In this document: positions 23,276 through 32,398 of the stretch, piece by piece | Numbering within the stretch: position 1 is the first letter of the stretch | Layout: every line of letters begins with the position of its first letter | Assembly: GCF_000613945.1 (NCBI RefSeq) | Contig: NZ_BAJY01000001.1 | Span: forward strand, 177,235 to 241,234 | Reading direction: 5' to 3' | Length of the DNA: 64,000 nt | Source of the DNA: Prevotella falsenii DSM 22864 = JCM 15124 | GTDB lineage: Bacteria > Bacteroidota > Bacteroidia > Bacteroidales > Bacteroidaceae | Translations under genes and position numbers: made by a program | The notes under the pieces: model-generated | What the model was told of the DNA's origin: nothing | Database searches by the model: none | Seen by the model: only the letters and a program-made list of their open reading frames with translations

Positions 23276-23515
23276 TTAATCTTTATACGTTGCCACGGAA
23301 CCGCCTGAAATAAGCGTAGACTGCTTTATTACAGCCTGTTTCGTGATGATAGAGCCGTTGCCTGAAAGCCCGGCATGGAGCAAGTAATTGCGTGTAGCAC
23401 CAACCTGTTCAGGCGTAAATACTGTATAAACGGCAGAAATACTGCTGAAATACCAGTCTTTCCGCTTCGTTCCCTTTAATCCATGTATCAAATGTACGTG
23501 TATAACTTTTGCCAT
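23276..23515 (-). CDS. small conserved protein at the prophage end
   Basis: 79 residues: MAKVIHVHLIHGLKG, KDWYFSSISAVYTVFTPEQVG and YLLHAGLSGNGSIITKQAVIKQSTLI. The pattern recalls small proteins often found beside mobile elements in Bacteroidetes. A -7 box TATATTTGC lies at 23542-23534 on the minus strand, 19 bases before the ATG. Function unknown. Confidence 0.55.
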   Translation of the reverse strand: MAKVIHVHLIHGLKGTKRKDWYFSSISAVYTVFTPEQVGATRNYLLHAGLSGNGSIITKQAVIKQSTLISGGSVATYKD

Positions 23516-23533
23516 AACTTATATTTTTATGAT

Positions 23534-23542
23534 GCAAATATA
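23534..23542 (-). promoter_or_regulatory. -7 box for the 79-residue gene
   Basis: TATATTTGC on the minus strand matches TAnnTTTG, 19 bases upstream of the ATG at 23515. Confidence 0.55.
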
Positions 23543-23651
23543 CTAAATAATGCTTATATGGAATAAAATAACTATTTATTTTTTTCATAAAGCACAAAAA
23601 AAGAGCGATAACACGCCCTCTATTTGTCCCACTACGCACCTATTTAAACCA

Positions 23652-23865
23652 TTTGTAAGCTTGTGTAAACCTTTTGCCAATGTTTTACGCCTCAACACGC
23701 CTTAAATGTAAAGCAAAAGTAAAGCAATGTAAACGTTTCGTTTTACGGGCGCATAAACTGTCAATCCGTGTAACTCGTTGAAACATATAACAATACACCG
23801 TTTTTATCCTCAATCCATTTTATACGCTTCGTTCTGTGCCCCATAAATGCGTGCCAAAGAGCTGT
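23652..23865. other. prophage end region with transposase-binding-like repeats
   Basis: The motif TGTAA(A/G)(C/G) or its complement recurs at 23654, 23663, 23679 (inverted), 23706, 23718, 23728 and 23738 (inverted), in the 215 bases before the metG stop. Clustered repeats at a Mu-like end are binding sites for the transposase. The exact junction cannot be read here. It lies somewhere between about 23750 and 23866; TGGGGCACAG on the minus strand (23843-23834) is a possible TG terminus, unproven. Confidence 0.5.
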
Positions 23866-25928
23866 TTAGCCCACTTGGCTGCCGGGTTTCACTTTGCCGA
23901 GCGTGGTGGTTACGTTGAGCGAACCGTCGAAGTTTACAGCCGAAAGAATCATGCCTTGACTTTCGATACCCATCATGTTGCGGGGTGGGAAGTTGGCTAT
24001 GAAGAGCACATCTTTGCCTATGAGCTGTTCCGGTTCGTAGAATGCAGCAATGCCACTAAGGATTGTGCGCTCTTTGCCGGTACCGTCATTGATGGTAAAC
24101 TTCAGAAGTTTCTTGCTTTTCTTCACCTTTTCGCAATGCAGAATGTGTCCGACACGAATGTCGAGCTTCTCGAAATCGTCGAAAGAAACTTCTTTCTTGA
24201 TGGGTTCAGCCACATAGTTAGCCGCTTCGTTTGCCTTTTTTGTGTCTTCGAGCTTCTTGAGTTGAGCGTCGATAGCTTCGTCTTCAATCTTTTCGAACAG
24301 CAAGTGTGGGGCGTTCAGCTTGTGTCCTGCCGGAATAATATCGGTGCTACCGAGCTGTGTCCAATCGCATTCGGAAAGATTAATCATATTGCGAAGTTCC
24401 TTACTGCTGAAAGGAAGGAACGGTTCGAAGGCGATGCTGAGGTTGGCAACCAGTTGGAGCGAGATGTTCAAGATGGTTTCCACACGCTTCGGGTCGGTCT
24501 TCCAGACCTTCCAAGGCTCACATTCGGTAATGTAGCGGTTGCCTATTCGTGCCAAGTTCATTGCTTCTTTTTGTGCTTCACGGAACTTAAATACGTCGAG
24601 ATAGCTTTCTACTTTCTCCTTCACATCTTTAAATTCCTGAATTGCCTGACGGTCTACGTCGTGCAGTTCGCCGCACGCCGGAACAACGCCGTCCCAATAT
24701 TTATGTGTCAGTTGCAACGCTCGGTTTACGAAGTTGCCATAAACTGCCACGAGTTCGCTGTTGTTGCGCTCTTGGAAATCCTTCCAAGTAAGTTGTTGTC
24801 CTTCGTTTCCGGTGCATTGGCAGTAAGCACATAGCGCAGCACGTCTTGCTTGTTGGGGAAGTCCACCAAGTATTCGTGCAGCCATACCGCCCAGTTGCGG
24901 CTTGTCGAAATCTTGTCGTTCTCAAGGTTTAGGAACTCGTTTGAAGGCACGTTGTCGGGCAGAATATAGTCGCCGTGTGCCTTCAGCATGCTTGGGAAGA
25001 TAAGGCAATGGAATACGATGTTGTCTTTTCCGATGAAGTGGATAAGGCGTGTTTCCGGGTCTTGCCACCACTTCTGCCAGCTACCGAACTTTTCGGGGTT
25101 GCTGTCGCAAAGTTCCTTGGTGTTTGAAATATAGCCGATGGGGGCATCGAACCATACGTAAAGCACTTTGCCTTCGGCTCCTTCGACAGGTACGGGAATA
25201 CCCCAGTTCAGGTCGCGCGTCATCGCACGAGGCTGCAAATCCATATCGAGCCAGCTCTTGCACTGTCCGTAAACATTCGGACGCCACTCTTTGTGCTCGT
25301 TCAAAATCCATTGCTTCAACCATTCTTGGTAGTTGTTCAGTGGCAGATACCAGTTTTTTGTAGTCTTAACCACTGGTTTTGACCCCGAAATAGTAGATTG
25401 TGGATTGATAAGTTCCATCGGACTGAGGTCGCTGCCGCACTTCTCGCATTGGTCGCCGTAGGCGTGTTCGTTGTGGCAATGCGGACATTCGCCCACCACA
25501 TAGCGGTCGGCTAAGAATTGCTTTGCTTCCTCGTCGTAGAGCTGTTCGGTTTCTTGTTCAATCAGTTTTCCGTCGTCGTAGAGCTTACGGAAGAAGTCGG
25601 AAGCAAACTTATGGTGGGTTTCGCTGGTGGTACGGCTATACACATCGAACGAAATACCAAACTCCCTGAACGAGTCTTTTATCATTTTGTGGTAACGGTC
25701 GCACACGTCTTGCGGTGTAACGCCCTCTTTCTTGGCACGCAAAGTGATAGGCACACCGTGCTCGTCGCTGCCTCCGATGAATACAACTTCTTCTTTTTTC
25801 AGTCGCAGATAGCGTGCATAAATATCTGAAGGAACGTACACTCCTGCAAGATGTCCTATATGTACACCACCATTTGCGTATGGCAATGCTGCCGTAACGG
25901 TGGTCCGTTTGAATTTCTTTTCTCCCAT
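23866..25928 (-). CDS. metG: methionyl-tRNA synthetase; one-base frameshift
   Basis: Attaches methionine to tRNA-Met in the cytoplasm and is essential. HIGH motif in [12 protein letters not shown] (about residues 20-31), zinc site [18 protein letters not shown], and KMSKS-like NDKISTSRN (about 340). The C-terminal tRNA-binding (EMAP/Arc1p-like) domain contains [14 protein letters not shown] and [15 protein letters not shown]. The frame breaks near 24796, after PETKDNN; the continuation [14 protein letters not shown] reads in another frame. One missing T restores 687 residues, the full family length. An intact copy is almost certainly present in the cell. Confidence 0.97.
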
Positions 25929-25988
25929 ATATATTGTTTGTTTTTATTCAATTGCTAAATTACGGCAATTTGCCGAAACTTACAAAAT

Positions 25989-26537
25989 TTATTGTATTCT
26001 CACTGTTTTCGCACCTTCGTAGCAACCTATGGTGCGCTCGCCCTTCTTGTATATATCCTCGTTTCCGGGCATATCGAGCACGAAGCCTGCAGTTTTCACC
26101 TGCGCAACAAGGTTGTCGTAGGCCGCTTGGTTGAATACACCAATAATAATTGCACCGTCTTTGAAAGCGATGTAGCTCGAAACACCCTTGCGTAAAGGCT
26201 TCGGATAGTCTTCGTATTTGTCTGCAGTAAGGATTTTGGCAAGACGGCAATTCTTGTAATACATCTTCGTGAACTTATCCAGACGATAAATTTCGTAGTT
26301 CTCCTTTAGCTTGTAGCCATACTTTTTCGTTATGCCTGCCACCTTTTCAGGAGTTTCAAACATATCTATGGCTTCTGCAATGCTTATAAATTCGGTACTT
26401 GCCTCTACCTTTTCGGGTACAACAGCAGGCGTGGGCGGTGCATCGGCAACCGTTGCATACTTCTGCATCGTGCCGCAACTCGCCAATACCAATGCCATTA
26501 TTGTCATTGCAGCAGTTATCCATTGTTTTTGTTTCAT
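25989..26537 (-). CDS. lipoprotein of unknown function
   Basis: 182 residues with a lipoprotein signal ending LVLASC (Cys about residue 21), then a Pro/Ala/Val-rich linker (DAPPTPAVVPEKVEA) and a compact domain with FISIAEAIDMFETPEKVAGITKKYGY and KGVSSYIAFKDGAIIIGVF. Anchored to a membrane, function unknown. A -7 box lies at 26596-26604, about 60 bases upstream. Confidence 0.7.
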   Translation of the reverse strand: MKQKQWITAAMTIMALVLASCGTMQKYATVADAPPTPAVVPEKVEASTEFISIAEAIDMFETPEKVAGITKKYGYKLKENYEIYRLDKFTKMYYKNCRLAKILTADKYEDYPKPLRKGVSSYIAFKDGAIIIGVFNQAAYDNLVAQVKTAGFVLDMPGNEDIYKKGERTIGCYEGAKTVRIQ

Positions 26538-26595
26538 ACCTCTCTTTTTGTAGGTGGCTGCTGTTTTTCAGTGCCCACCCTGTATATAATAGGAT

Positions 26596-26604
26596 GCAAA
26601 GGTA
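26596..26604 (-). promoter_or_regulatory. -7 box upstream of the lipoprotein gene
   Basis: TACCTTTGC on the minus strand matches TAnnTTTG, 59 bases before the ATG at 26537. Confidence 0.6.
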
Positions 26605-26694
26605 CGATATTTTTTTATACTTGTGGCATAAAAGCAAAAATCTAAGCACGGTAACGCCCTTGAAGCTGCATTTGCAAGTCGTTTTCTTTATAAA

Positions 26695-27507
26695 CTAATA
26701 TTCTACCATTTGTGTCCATGCCTGTAGGATATTATCGTCTAACTGTGGGACGGAAGGGGGGATATTGAAAGTTAATGCGTGGTTCTTGGCTTTCTTGATG
26801 CGCTTCATTTCCTTTTCGGATATTGTTGTTCGGTCGATGATATAAAAGTCCGACCATACATCTATCTGCTCGTCTACATCTTCGCCACGGTAGCGCGCCA
26901 TAAAGGTTTGGTGCTTGTGTGCGGAGAACAAATCGTTCAAAGTGTATGTTCCTGCGTGTTCTGCGTAAGTTTCCTGCTCGTCGAAGTGCGTCATACGGGC
27001 AACGATGCCATACATCTTGAGTTGGTTCATTTCTATTTCGTGGTTGGGTTGCCCCGTTAGATTGTCCATTTTAATGGTTATTCCGTTGGTTGTAACCTTT
27101 TGGTCGGGAAACTTGTGTCGGGTTATCGTGCCGCATTTGTCAGCCCAACGGTAAATGTCGCCGTTGTTTCGGGTGGAATATTCCTCGCTCTTAATACTCT
27201 CGATGAGTGGTACCGACTCTAATGCCGGCATGTTTATGCGGACAAAAGTTTCGTCTCCGTTGGCTTGTTTGGCTTTTCGGCGGCGTTCGCCAAGAAACTT
27301 GCGGTCTACGAAGATTGCTTTCTTGGCGGTTGTATCGAGCGGTACATACATTTCCACCATACCGTCGATGAAATAGCTAAGCATAAAATCGGTAGACTGA
27401 TAAACACGGTAGTAGCCTTTCAGTCGAAGATATTGCTGCTCTTGCGCCTGTGCAGCAAATGCCATGAGCAGACAAACGATTGCTATTTCGAGTCGTTTCA
27501 TCATCAT
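26695..27507 (-). CDS. secreted protein of unknown function
   Basis: 270 residues with an N-terminal signal peptide ending AFAAQAQ. The rest is a soluble periplasmic or outer-membrane-facing protein with YLRLKGYYRVYQSTDFML and IDVWSDFYIIDRTTISEKEMKRIKK. No known domain. It lies nine bases after the rnr stop and may be co-transcribed with it. Confidence 0.65.
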   Translation of the reverse strand: MMMKRLEIAIVCLLMAFAAQAQEQQYLRLKGYYRVYQSTDFMLSYFIDGMVEMYVPLDTTAKKAIFVDRKFLGERRRKAKQANGDETFVRINMPALESVPLIESIKSEEYSTRNNGDIYRWADKCGTITRHKFPDQKVTTNGITIKMDNLTGQPNHEIEMNQLKMYGIVARMTHFDEQETYAEHAGTYTLNDLFSAHKHQTFMARYRGEDVDEQIDVWSDFYIIDRTTISEKEMKRIKKAKNHALTFNIPPSVPQLDDNILQAWTQMVEY

Positions 27508-27515
27508 TTACGTAT

Positions 27516-29792
27516 TTATCTGCGTCTTTTCCGTGCCTTTGCCTGTCTGCCCGATTTGGTATTTGGGACTTCTTTCAAGGGCGTCTTGTCCTCTTTGTCG
27601 TCAGCCAAAGTAAAGTCGAGCTGCTTTCGTTCCAAGTTCGCCTTTGCTACCTGAATGCGTATAGGGTCGCCCAACCGGTACTTATGGTGGTGGCGTCGCC
27701 CTACAAGACAATAGTTTTTCTCGTCGAATTCGTAGTAATCGTCGTCCAAATCGCGCATCGGTATCATGCCTTCGCAGTGGTTTTCGTCTATTTCGGCATA
27801 GATACCATAGCTTTGAATGCCGCTGATGTGGGCATCGTAGCATTCGCCGAGGTGGTCGCCCATGAACTCTACCATCTTGTATTTAATGGAATCGCGTTCT
27901 GCATTCTGCGCCACCTGTTCCATATCCGAGCTGTGTTCGCAAAGCTCTTCAATGTAGTCTTGGTTGGCAGAATGCCCCCCTTGCTCGTAACGAGTGAGCA
28001 AACGGTGCACCATTGTATCGGGATAACGACGTATGGGCGATGTAAAGTGGGTATAATAGTCGAATGCAAGTCCGAAGTGCCCTATGTTGTGTGTGGTATA
28101 TTTTGCTTTCATCATGGAGCGTAAGGCAACGATTTGAATTACCTTCTGTTCGCTCTTGCCCTCCACTTCGTCCATCAAGGCGTTCAACGCACGCGCTGTT
28201 GCACCCTTAGTACCCGACGATTTCAGCTTGTAACCGAACTTTGCAGAAAACTGGCGTAGGTTTTCGAACTTCTGCGGGTCGGGATTGTCGTGCACACGGT
28301 AGGGGAATGTCTTTGCTTTCTTGCCGCGTGCTACCTTTCCTACATGTTGTGCCACGTATTTATTGGCAAGCAACATAAACTCTTCGATGAGTTTATTGGC
28401 GTCTTTCGACCGCTTGAAATAGCAGCGAGTGGGCTTTCCGTGTTCGTCAATATCGAAGTGTAGTTCTTCCGAATCGAACTTCACGCTACCTTTTTCGATG
28501 CGTTTTGCACGCAGTTTCTTTGCTAAACCGTCGAGCGTAATAAGTTTTTCGGCATATTCGCCCTTATAGCCTTCCTTGCCCGGAGTGGGTGCCGGTTCGC
28601 CCGTTCCGTCTACAACACCGTTGTTTTCCAACAGCTGTTGCACTTCTTCGTAAGCATAACGGCGGTCGCTTTTTATAATGGTGTGTACTAAATGGAAGTG
28701 TTTTACTTCTGCATTATCGTCTAATTGGAAGATGGCACTGTATGCTAATTTCTCTTCATTAGGGCGGAGCGAACAGATGAAATTGCAAAGACGTTCGGGC
28801 AACATCGGTATGGTGCGGTCTACAAGATAGATAGATGTGGCACGCTTCTGTGCTTCCTTGTCGATTATATCGCCCTCTTTTACATAGTGAGAAACATCGG
28901 CTATGTGAACGCCAACCTCCCATAGACCGCTCTCTAACTTACGAATGGACAGCGCATCGTCGAAGTCTTTTGCATCTTCAGGGTCGATGGTGCAAGTCCA
29001 AATGTTGCGAAAGTCTTCGCGTTCGGCAATGTCTTGCGATGTTATTTCAGCACTAATCTTTTCTGCCGCTTCCTCTACCGCCTTCGGATACTTATAAGGC
29101 AATCCGTATTGAGCAAGGATTGTGTTCATCTCCACATCGTTGTTGCCAGCCTGTCCGAGTATGTCCACCACTTCGCCCACAAGGTTTTTGTGGTTTGCAT
29201 CGGGCCATTTCGTAATTCTTACGACGGCTCTGTCGTCGGTCTTTCCGCCATTCAATGCTTTCTTTGGGATAAGAATGTCGTGGACAAAGAGGTTTTCCTG
29301 CGTTATAAGGAAAGCTATTTCGGGTTCTACTTGCAGTCTTCCTACGAAGGTTTCCTTCTTTCTTTGCAAGATTTCGATAACCATTGCTTCCTTAATATGG
29401 TTACGACGGCGCGCAAAGAACTGCACTTTTACCCTGTCGCCATTAAGTGCCGACATGGAGTTGCGCTCCGAAATGAAAACAGGAGTGCCGCCATCGTCGG
29501 GAAGGAAAGAGTTTTTGCCGTTCGATTTCCTGAGAAAGACACCCTCTTGCACCTGTCCTTTGGTGTTAAGCATGTAGGCATTCTCGCCGACTTTCGCAAG
29601 ATAGTCGTCCCATGCCATTTCTTCCATCACATCAATGGCAAGCATTTTAAGGGGGTGCGTAGTTAGTTTTAAGGCTTTGAATATTTGCTTTAAACCAAAA
29701 GTCTTGTCCGGTTGCGTTTGGAAAAAAACGGTTATCTTTTCAGCAAGTTCTGCTTTAGTCAATCGTTTTTTACTCTTTTTTTCCTTTCCCAT
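27516..29792 (-). CDS. rnr: ribonuclease R
   Basis: 758 residues. A 3'-5' exoribonuclease that degrades structured RNA. Order: N-terminal HTH-like region (KITVFFQTQPDKTFGLKQIFKALK), two cold-shock domains, the RNB catalytic domain with TIDPEDAKDFDDALSI (four catalytic Asp, about residue 290-300) and HIADVSHYV, and a C-terminal S1 domain (YDAHISGIQSYGIYAEIDENHCEGMI). A basic tail (SGRQAKARKRRR) ends it. Start at ATG 29792; the longer frame includes the promoter region of the divergent epimerase. Confidence 0.97.
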   Translation of the reverse strand: MGKEKKSKKRLTKAELAEKITVFFQTQPDKTFGLKQIFKALKLTTHPLKMLAIDVMEEMAWDDYLAKVGENAYMLNTKGQVQEGVFLRKSNGKNSFLPDDGGTPVFISERNSMSALNGDRVKVQFFARRRNHIKEAMVIEILQRKKETFVGRLQVEPEIAFLITQENLFVHDILIPKKALNGGKTDDRAVVRITKWPDANHKNLVGEVVDILGQAGNNDVEMNTILAQYGLPYKYPKAVEEAAEKISAEITSQDIAEREDFRNIWTCTIDPEDAKDFDDALSIRKLESGLWEVGVHIADVSHYVKEGDIIDKEAQKRATSIYLVDRTIPMLPERLCNFICSLRPNEEKLAYSAIFQLDDNAEVKHFHLVHTIIKSDRRYAYEEVQQLLENNGVVDGTGEPAPTPGKEGYKGEYAEKLITLDGLAKKLRAKRIEKGSVKFDSEELHFDIDEHGKPTRCYFKRSKDANKLIEEFMLLANKYVAQHVGKVARGKKAKTFPYRVHDNPDPQKFENLRQFSAKFGYKLKSSGTKGATARALNALMDEVEGKSEQKVIQIVALRSMMKAKYTTHNIGHFGLAFDYYTHFTSPIRRYPDTMVHRLLTRYEQGGHSANQDYIEELCEHSSDMEQVAQNAERDSIKYKMVEFMGDHLGECYDAHISGIQSYGIYAEIDENHCEGMIPMRDLDDDYYEFDEKNYCLVGRRHHHKYRLGDPIRIQVAKANLERKQLDFTLADDKEDKTPLKEVPNTKSGRQAKARKRRR

Positions 29793-29838
29793 TGTCAATT
29801 GCGCTTTAATTATATTTACAAAGTAACAAAAAAGTTCG

Positions 29839-29847
29839 TATCTTTGC
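29839..29847 (+). promoter_or_regulatory. -7 box of the epimerase gene
   Basis: TATCTTTGC matches the Bacteroidetes TAnnTTTG -7 element and lies 20 bases before the epimerase ATG at 29868, in the 75-bp gap shared with the divergent rnr. Confidence 0.7.
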
Positions 29848-29867
29848 AAGCGTTTCACATTATTTTA

Positions 29868-30878
29868 ATGAAAAAAAGAATATTAATAACAGGGGCTTCG
29901 GGTTTTATCGGCTCGTTCATCGTCGAGGAAGCATTGCGCAGAGATATGGAAGTGTGGGCAGCAATGCGTGCCACTTCGTCGCGCAAATACTTGCAAGACG
30001 AGCGCATTCATTTTATTGAGCTTGACTTTTCGTCGGAAGAACGGCTTACCGAACAGTTGCGACCGCACTGCTTCGACTATGTCGTGCATGCGGCAGGGGC
30101 TACGAAATGCGTGAAGAGAGAAGATTTCTTCCGCATCAACACACAAGGAACACGGAATTTTGCGAATGCGCTTTTATCGCTGAATATGCCGCTTGAGCGT
30201 TTTGTTTTCGTTTCAAGTCTTAGCGTTTACGGTGCCATTCACGAGCAACTGCCCTATGAGGACATTGTTGAAACCGATACGCCACACCCCAATACGGCTT
30301 ACGGCGATAGTAAATTGCAGGCAGAGAAAGTATTGGCAAACGCTTCTTGCAACGGAAAAACGCTGCCTTACGTTATTCTTCGTCCTACCGGTGTGTACGG
30401 ACCGAGGGAGAAAGACTACTTCCTAATGGCAAAATCGATAAAGGGACATACCGATTTCTCGGTGGGTTTTCAGCGTCAAGACATTACGTTTGTGTATGTA
30501 AAAGACCTTGTGCAAGCTGTTTTCCTTGCGCTTGATAGAGGGAAAACGGGGCGTGCATACTTCCTTACCGATGGAAAAGTGTATCAAAGCACCACTTTCA
30601 GCAATCTTATTCACGCTGAATTGGGCAAGCCTTGGTGGATTAGAATAAAGGCACCCATCGCCTTTTTGCGCATCGTTACTTTCTTCGGCGATATGTTAGG
30701 ACGCATAACAGGCAAACTTTCGCCGCTGAACAACGATAAGTATCAAATACTGAAGCAACGAAACTGGCGTTGCAACATACAGCCAACCATCGACGAACTC
30801 GGCTATAAGCCGCAGTACGACTTAGAGCGAGGCGTGAAAGAAACGATGGATTGGTACAAAGAGAATGGTTGGATTTAA
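29868..30878 (+). CDS. NAD-dependent epimerase/dehydratase family protein
   Basis: 336 residues of the extended short-chain dehydrogenase family that acts on nucleotide sugars or related alcohols. N-terminal Rossmann motif LITGASGFIGSFIVEEAL, cofactor-binding CFDYVVHAAGATK, and the catalytic Ser/Tyr-x-x-x-Lys seen as VSSLSVYG and TAYGDSKLQAE. The C-terminal half (VYVKDLVQAVFLALD) matches such enzymes. No membrane segment, substrate unknown. The PAP2 gene follows after 30 bases, so a role in lipid or envelope metabolism is possible. Confidence 0.85.
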   Translation: MKKRILITGASGFIGSFIVEEALRRDMEVWAAMRATSSRKYLQDERIHFIELDFSSEERLTEQLRPHCFDYVVHAAGATKCVKREDFFRINTQGTRNFANALLSLNMPLERFVFVSSLSVYGAIHEQLPYEDIVETDTPHPNTAYGDSKLQAEKVLANASCNGKTLPYVILRPTGVYGPREKDYFLMAKSIKGHTDFSVGFQRQDITFVYVKDLVQAVFLALDRGKTGRAYFLTDGKVYQSTTFSNLIHAELGKPWWIRIKAPIAFLRIVTFFGDMLGRITGKLSPLNNDKYQILKQRNWRCNIQPTIDELGYKPQYDLERGVKETMDWYKENGWI

Positions 30879-30908
30879 AAATAAGGATAACTGATATTAA
30901 GAATAAAA

Positions 30909-31882
30909 ATGGTAAAATTCATACTCGACCTCTTCCGAATAGAGAAGAAACCGCTAAAGGGATTGATGGCAATAGAGTGGGCAGCAGCAGCTTATATGGT
31001 GTTCACGTTTGTGCTTATTCTGTTCTTTTACACGAAAATGGAAACGCCCGAAGCCATGATTTATGGGCGATTGCGCATCGTTGCCATAACGGCTGCACTG
31101 TGTTGGTGTACCGCATCTTCCCTTGTCGCTTCACTCGCTTTGCAAGAGTGGCTGCACAGCTTGGCTTGCTTGCGTGGTGGTATCCCGATACTTACGAATT
31201 TAACAGGCTTTTGCCCAATCTCGACCATGTTTTTGCACAGTGGGAACAAAACATTTTTGGCTATCAGCCCGCATTGTTGTTCTCCAAAGAGCTGCCCGAT
31301 GCTGTTTTCAGCGAGCTTTTCGATATGGGTTATGCAGCTTATTATCCGATGATTGCGCTGACGGTATTTTACTTCTTTATATGGCGTTACAAGGAATTCG
31401 AGCGTGTAGCCTTCATCATGCTGGCTTCGTTTTTTATCTATTATGTGGTCTTTATCTTCGTTCCGGTGGCAGGTCCTACATTTTATTATAAGGCAGTAGG
31501 AATGGAAAAGATAGTAGCAGGCGTATTTCCTAACGTGCACGACTACTTCAATCTGCATCAAGACTGTTTGCCAAGTCCCGGTTATACCGATGGTTTTTTC
31601 TACCAATTAGTAGAAGATGCGAAGGCAGCAGGTGAGCGTCCGACGGCAGCTTTCCCAAGTTCGCACGTCGGAATCAGCACCATCTGTATGTTCTTGATAT
31701 GGCATGCGCGCAATTATAAGTTACTTGCAGTGCTTGCTCCGTTCTACTTTTTCCTTTGCTGCGCTACGGTTTACATTCAAGCGCACTATCTTGTAGACGC
31801 CGTAGCAGGTGTTGTTTCGGCAGTTTTGGTATATCTCCCGTTGTTCTATTTTACGAGAGGAATGGTGAAAAAGGAGCGGTAA
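30909..31882 (+). CDS. PAP2-family membrane phosphatase; one-base frameshift
   Basis: Integral membrane protein with several helices. The PAP2 signature is present: GERPTAAFPSSHVGIS (about residues 245-260) and AHYLVDAVAG, the motif-2/3 residues that form the phosphatase site on the outer face. The first part (MVKFILDLFRIEKKPLKG to ITAAL) reads in one frame and breaks near 31101; VYRIFPCRFTRFARV onward reads in another. Restoring one G (CTG TGG TTG GTG) gives 324 residues. Such enzymes dephosphorylate lipid phosphates or undecaprenyl-PP; the exact substrate is unknown. Confidence 0.8.
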
Positions 31883-31914
31883 AGCTCCTTTTTATTTCTT
31901 GCCATACATCGCTG

Positions 31915-32290
31915 TTGAAGTGTATCAATTTTGTAAAGATAATTCTGTTAAAAAAGTGATATAATCGCTTTGGCGTTGCGAAAGCGTAGGTTTTGCATCG
32001 CAAAACCTACGCTTTTACCGTGCAAAACCTACGGTTTTGGAACGCAAAACAATAGGTTTTGTAATGTGCTGATGATTAGATAGTTAAGCAATAGATATTT
32101 CCGCGAAAAATATTTACATATTTATTGCCTCTTTTTTATTAATAGAATAGTGTGAGTTTGGTGTAAGAATTTACAGAAGATGCGTCGCTTCTTTCTCATT
32201 ATAAGCATATCGAAACATCATCAATTCTTTCTTTAAGTATCTTACAAATAACATATTAGCGTTATTCTTACATCAAATTTACGTTTTGAA
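31915..32290 (+). repeat. intergenic hairpin repeat, copy 1 (arms T/T/T, right-end part present)
   Basis: Core from TTGTAAAGATAATTCTG at 31931, with hairpin arms A CGTAGGTTTTGC (31985-31996), B GCAAAACCTACG and C GCAAAACCTACG, then the ACAATAGGTTTTGTAATG tail. After it come GTGTGAGTTTGGTGTAAG and, near 32260-32285, an inverted half-copy that ends AAATTTACGTT. See findings for the eight-copy family. Fills the 515-bp gap after the PAP2 gene. Confidence 0.85.
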
Positions 32291-32310
32291 TGTTGGCTAT
32301 ACAAATTGGT

Positions 32311-32345
32311 ATCACACAAGTTTGTATCACACAAACTTGTGTGAT
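32311..32345. promoter_or_regulatory. perfect 15-bp inverted repeat before the ATPase promoter
   Basis: ATCACACAAGTTTGT and ACAAACTTGTGTGAT are exact reverse complements separated by ATCAC. They end 15 bases upstream of a -7 box TATATTTGC (32360-32368), so they overlap the -33 region. An operator is the best reading. A T9 run follows the right arm, so a terminator for the upstream repeat is a fallback. Confidence 0.55.
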
Positions 32346-32398
32346 TGCTTTTTTTTTGCTATATTTGCAAGCGTCAGACGAACTAAAAACATCATATT

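Noticed and set aside
1..23800. Diversity-generating retroelement, as found in some Bacteroides Mu-like phages
   Set aside because: No reverse transcriptase or template/variable repeat seen here; it could lie in the tail region outside the window.
23836..24834. 332-residue + strand frame
   Set aside because: Antisense of the metG C-terminal half.
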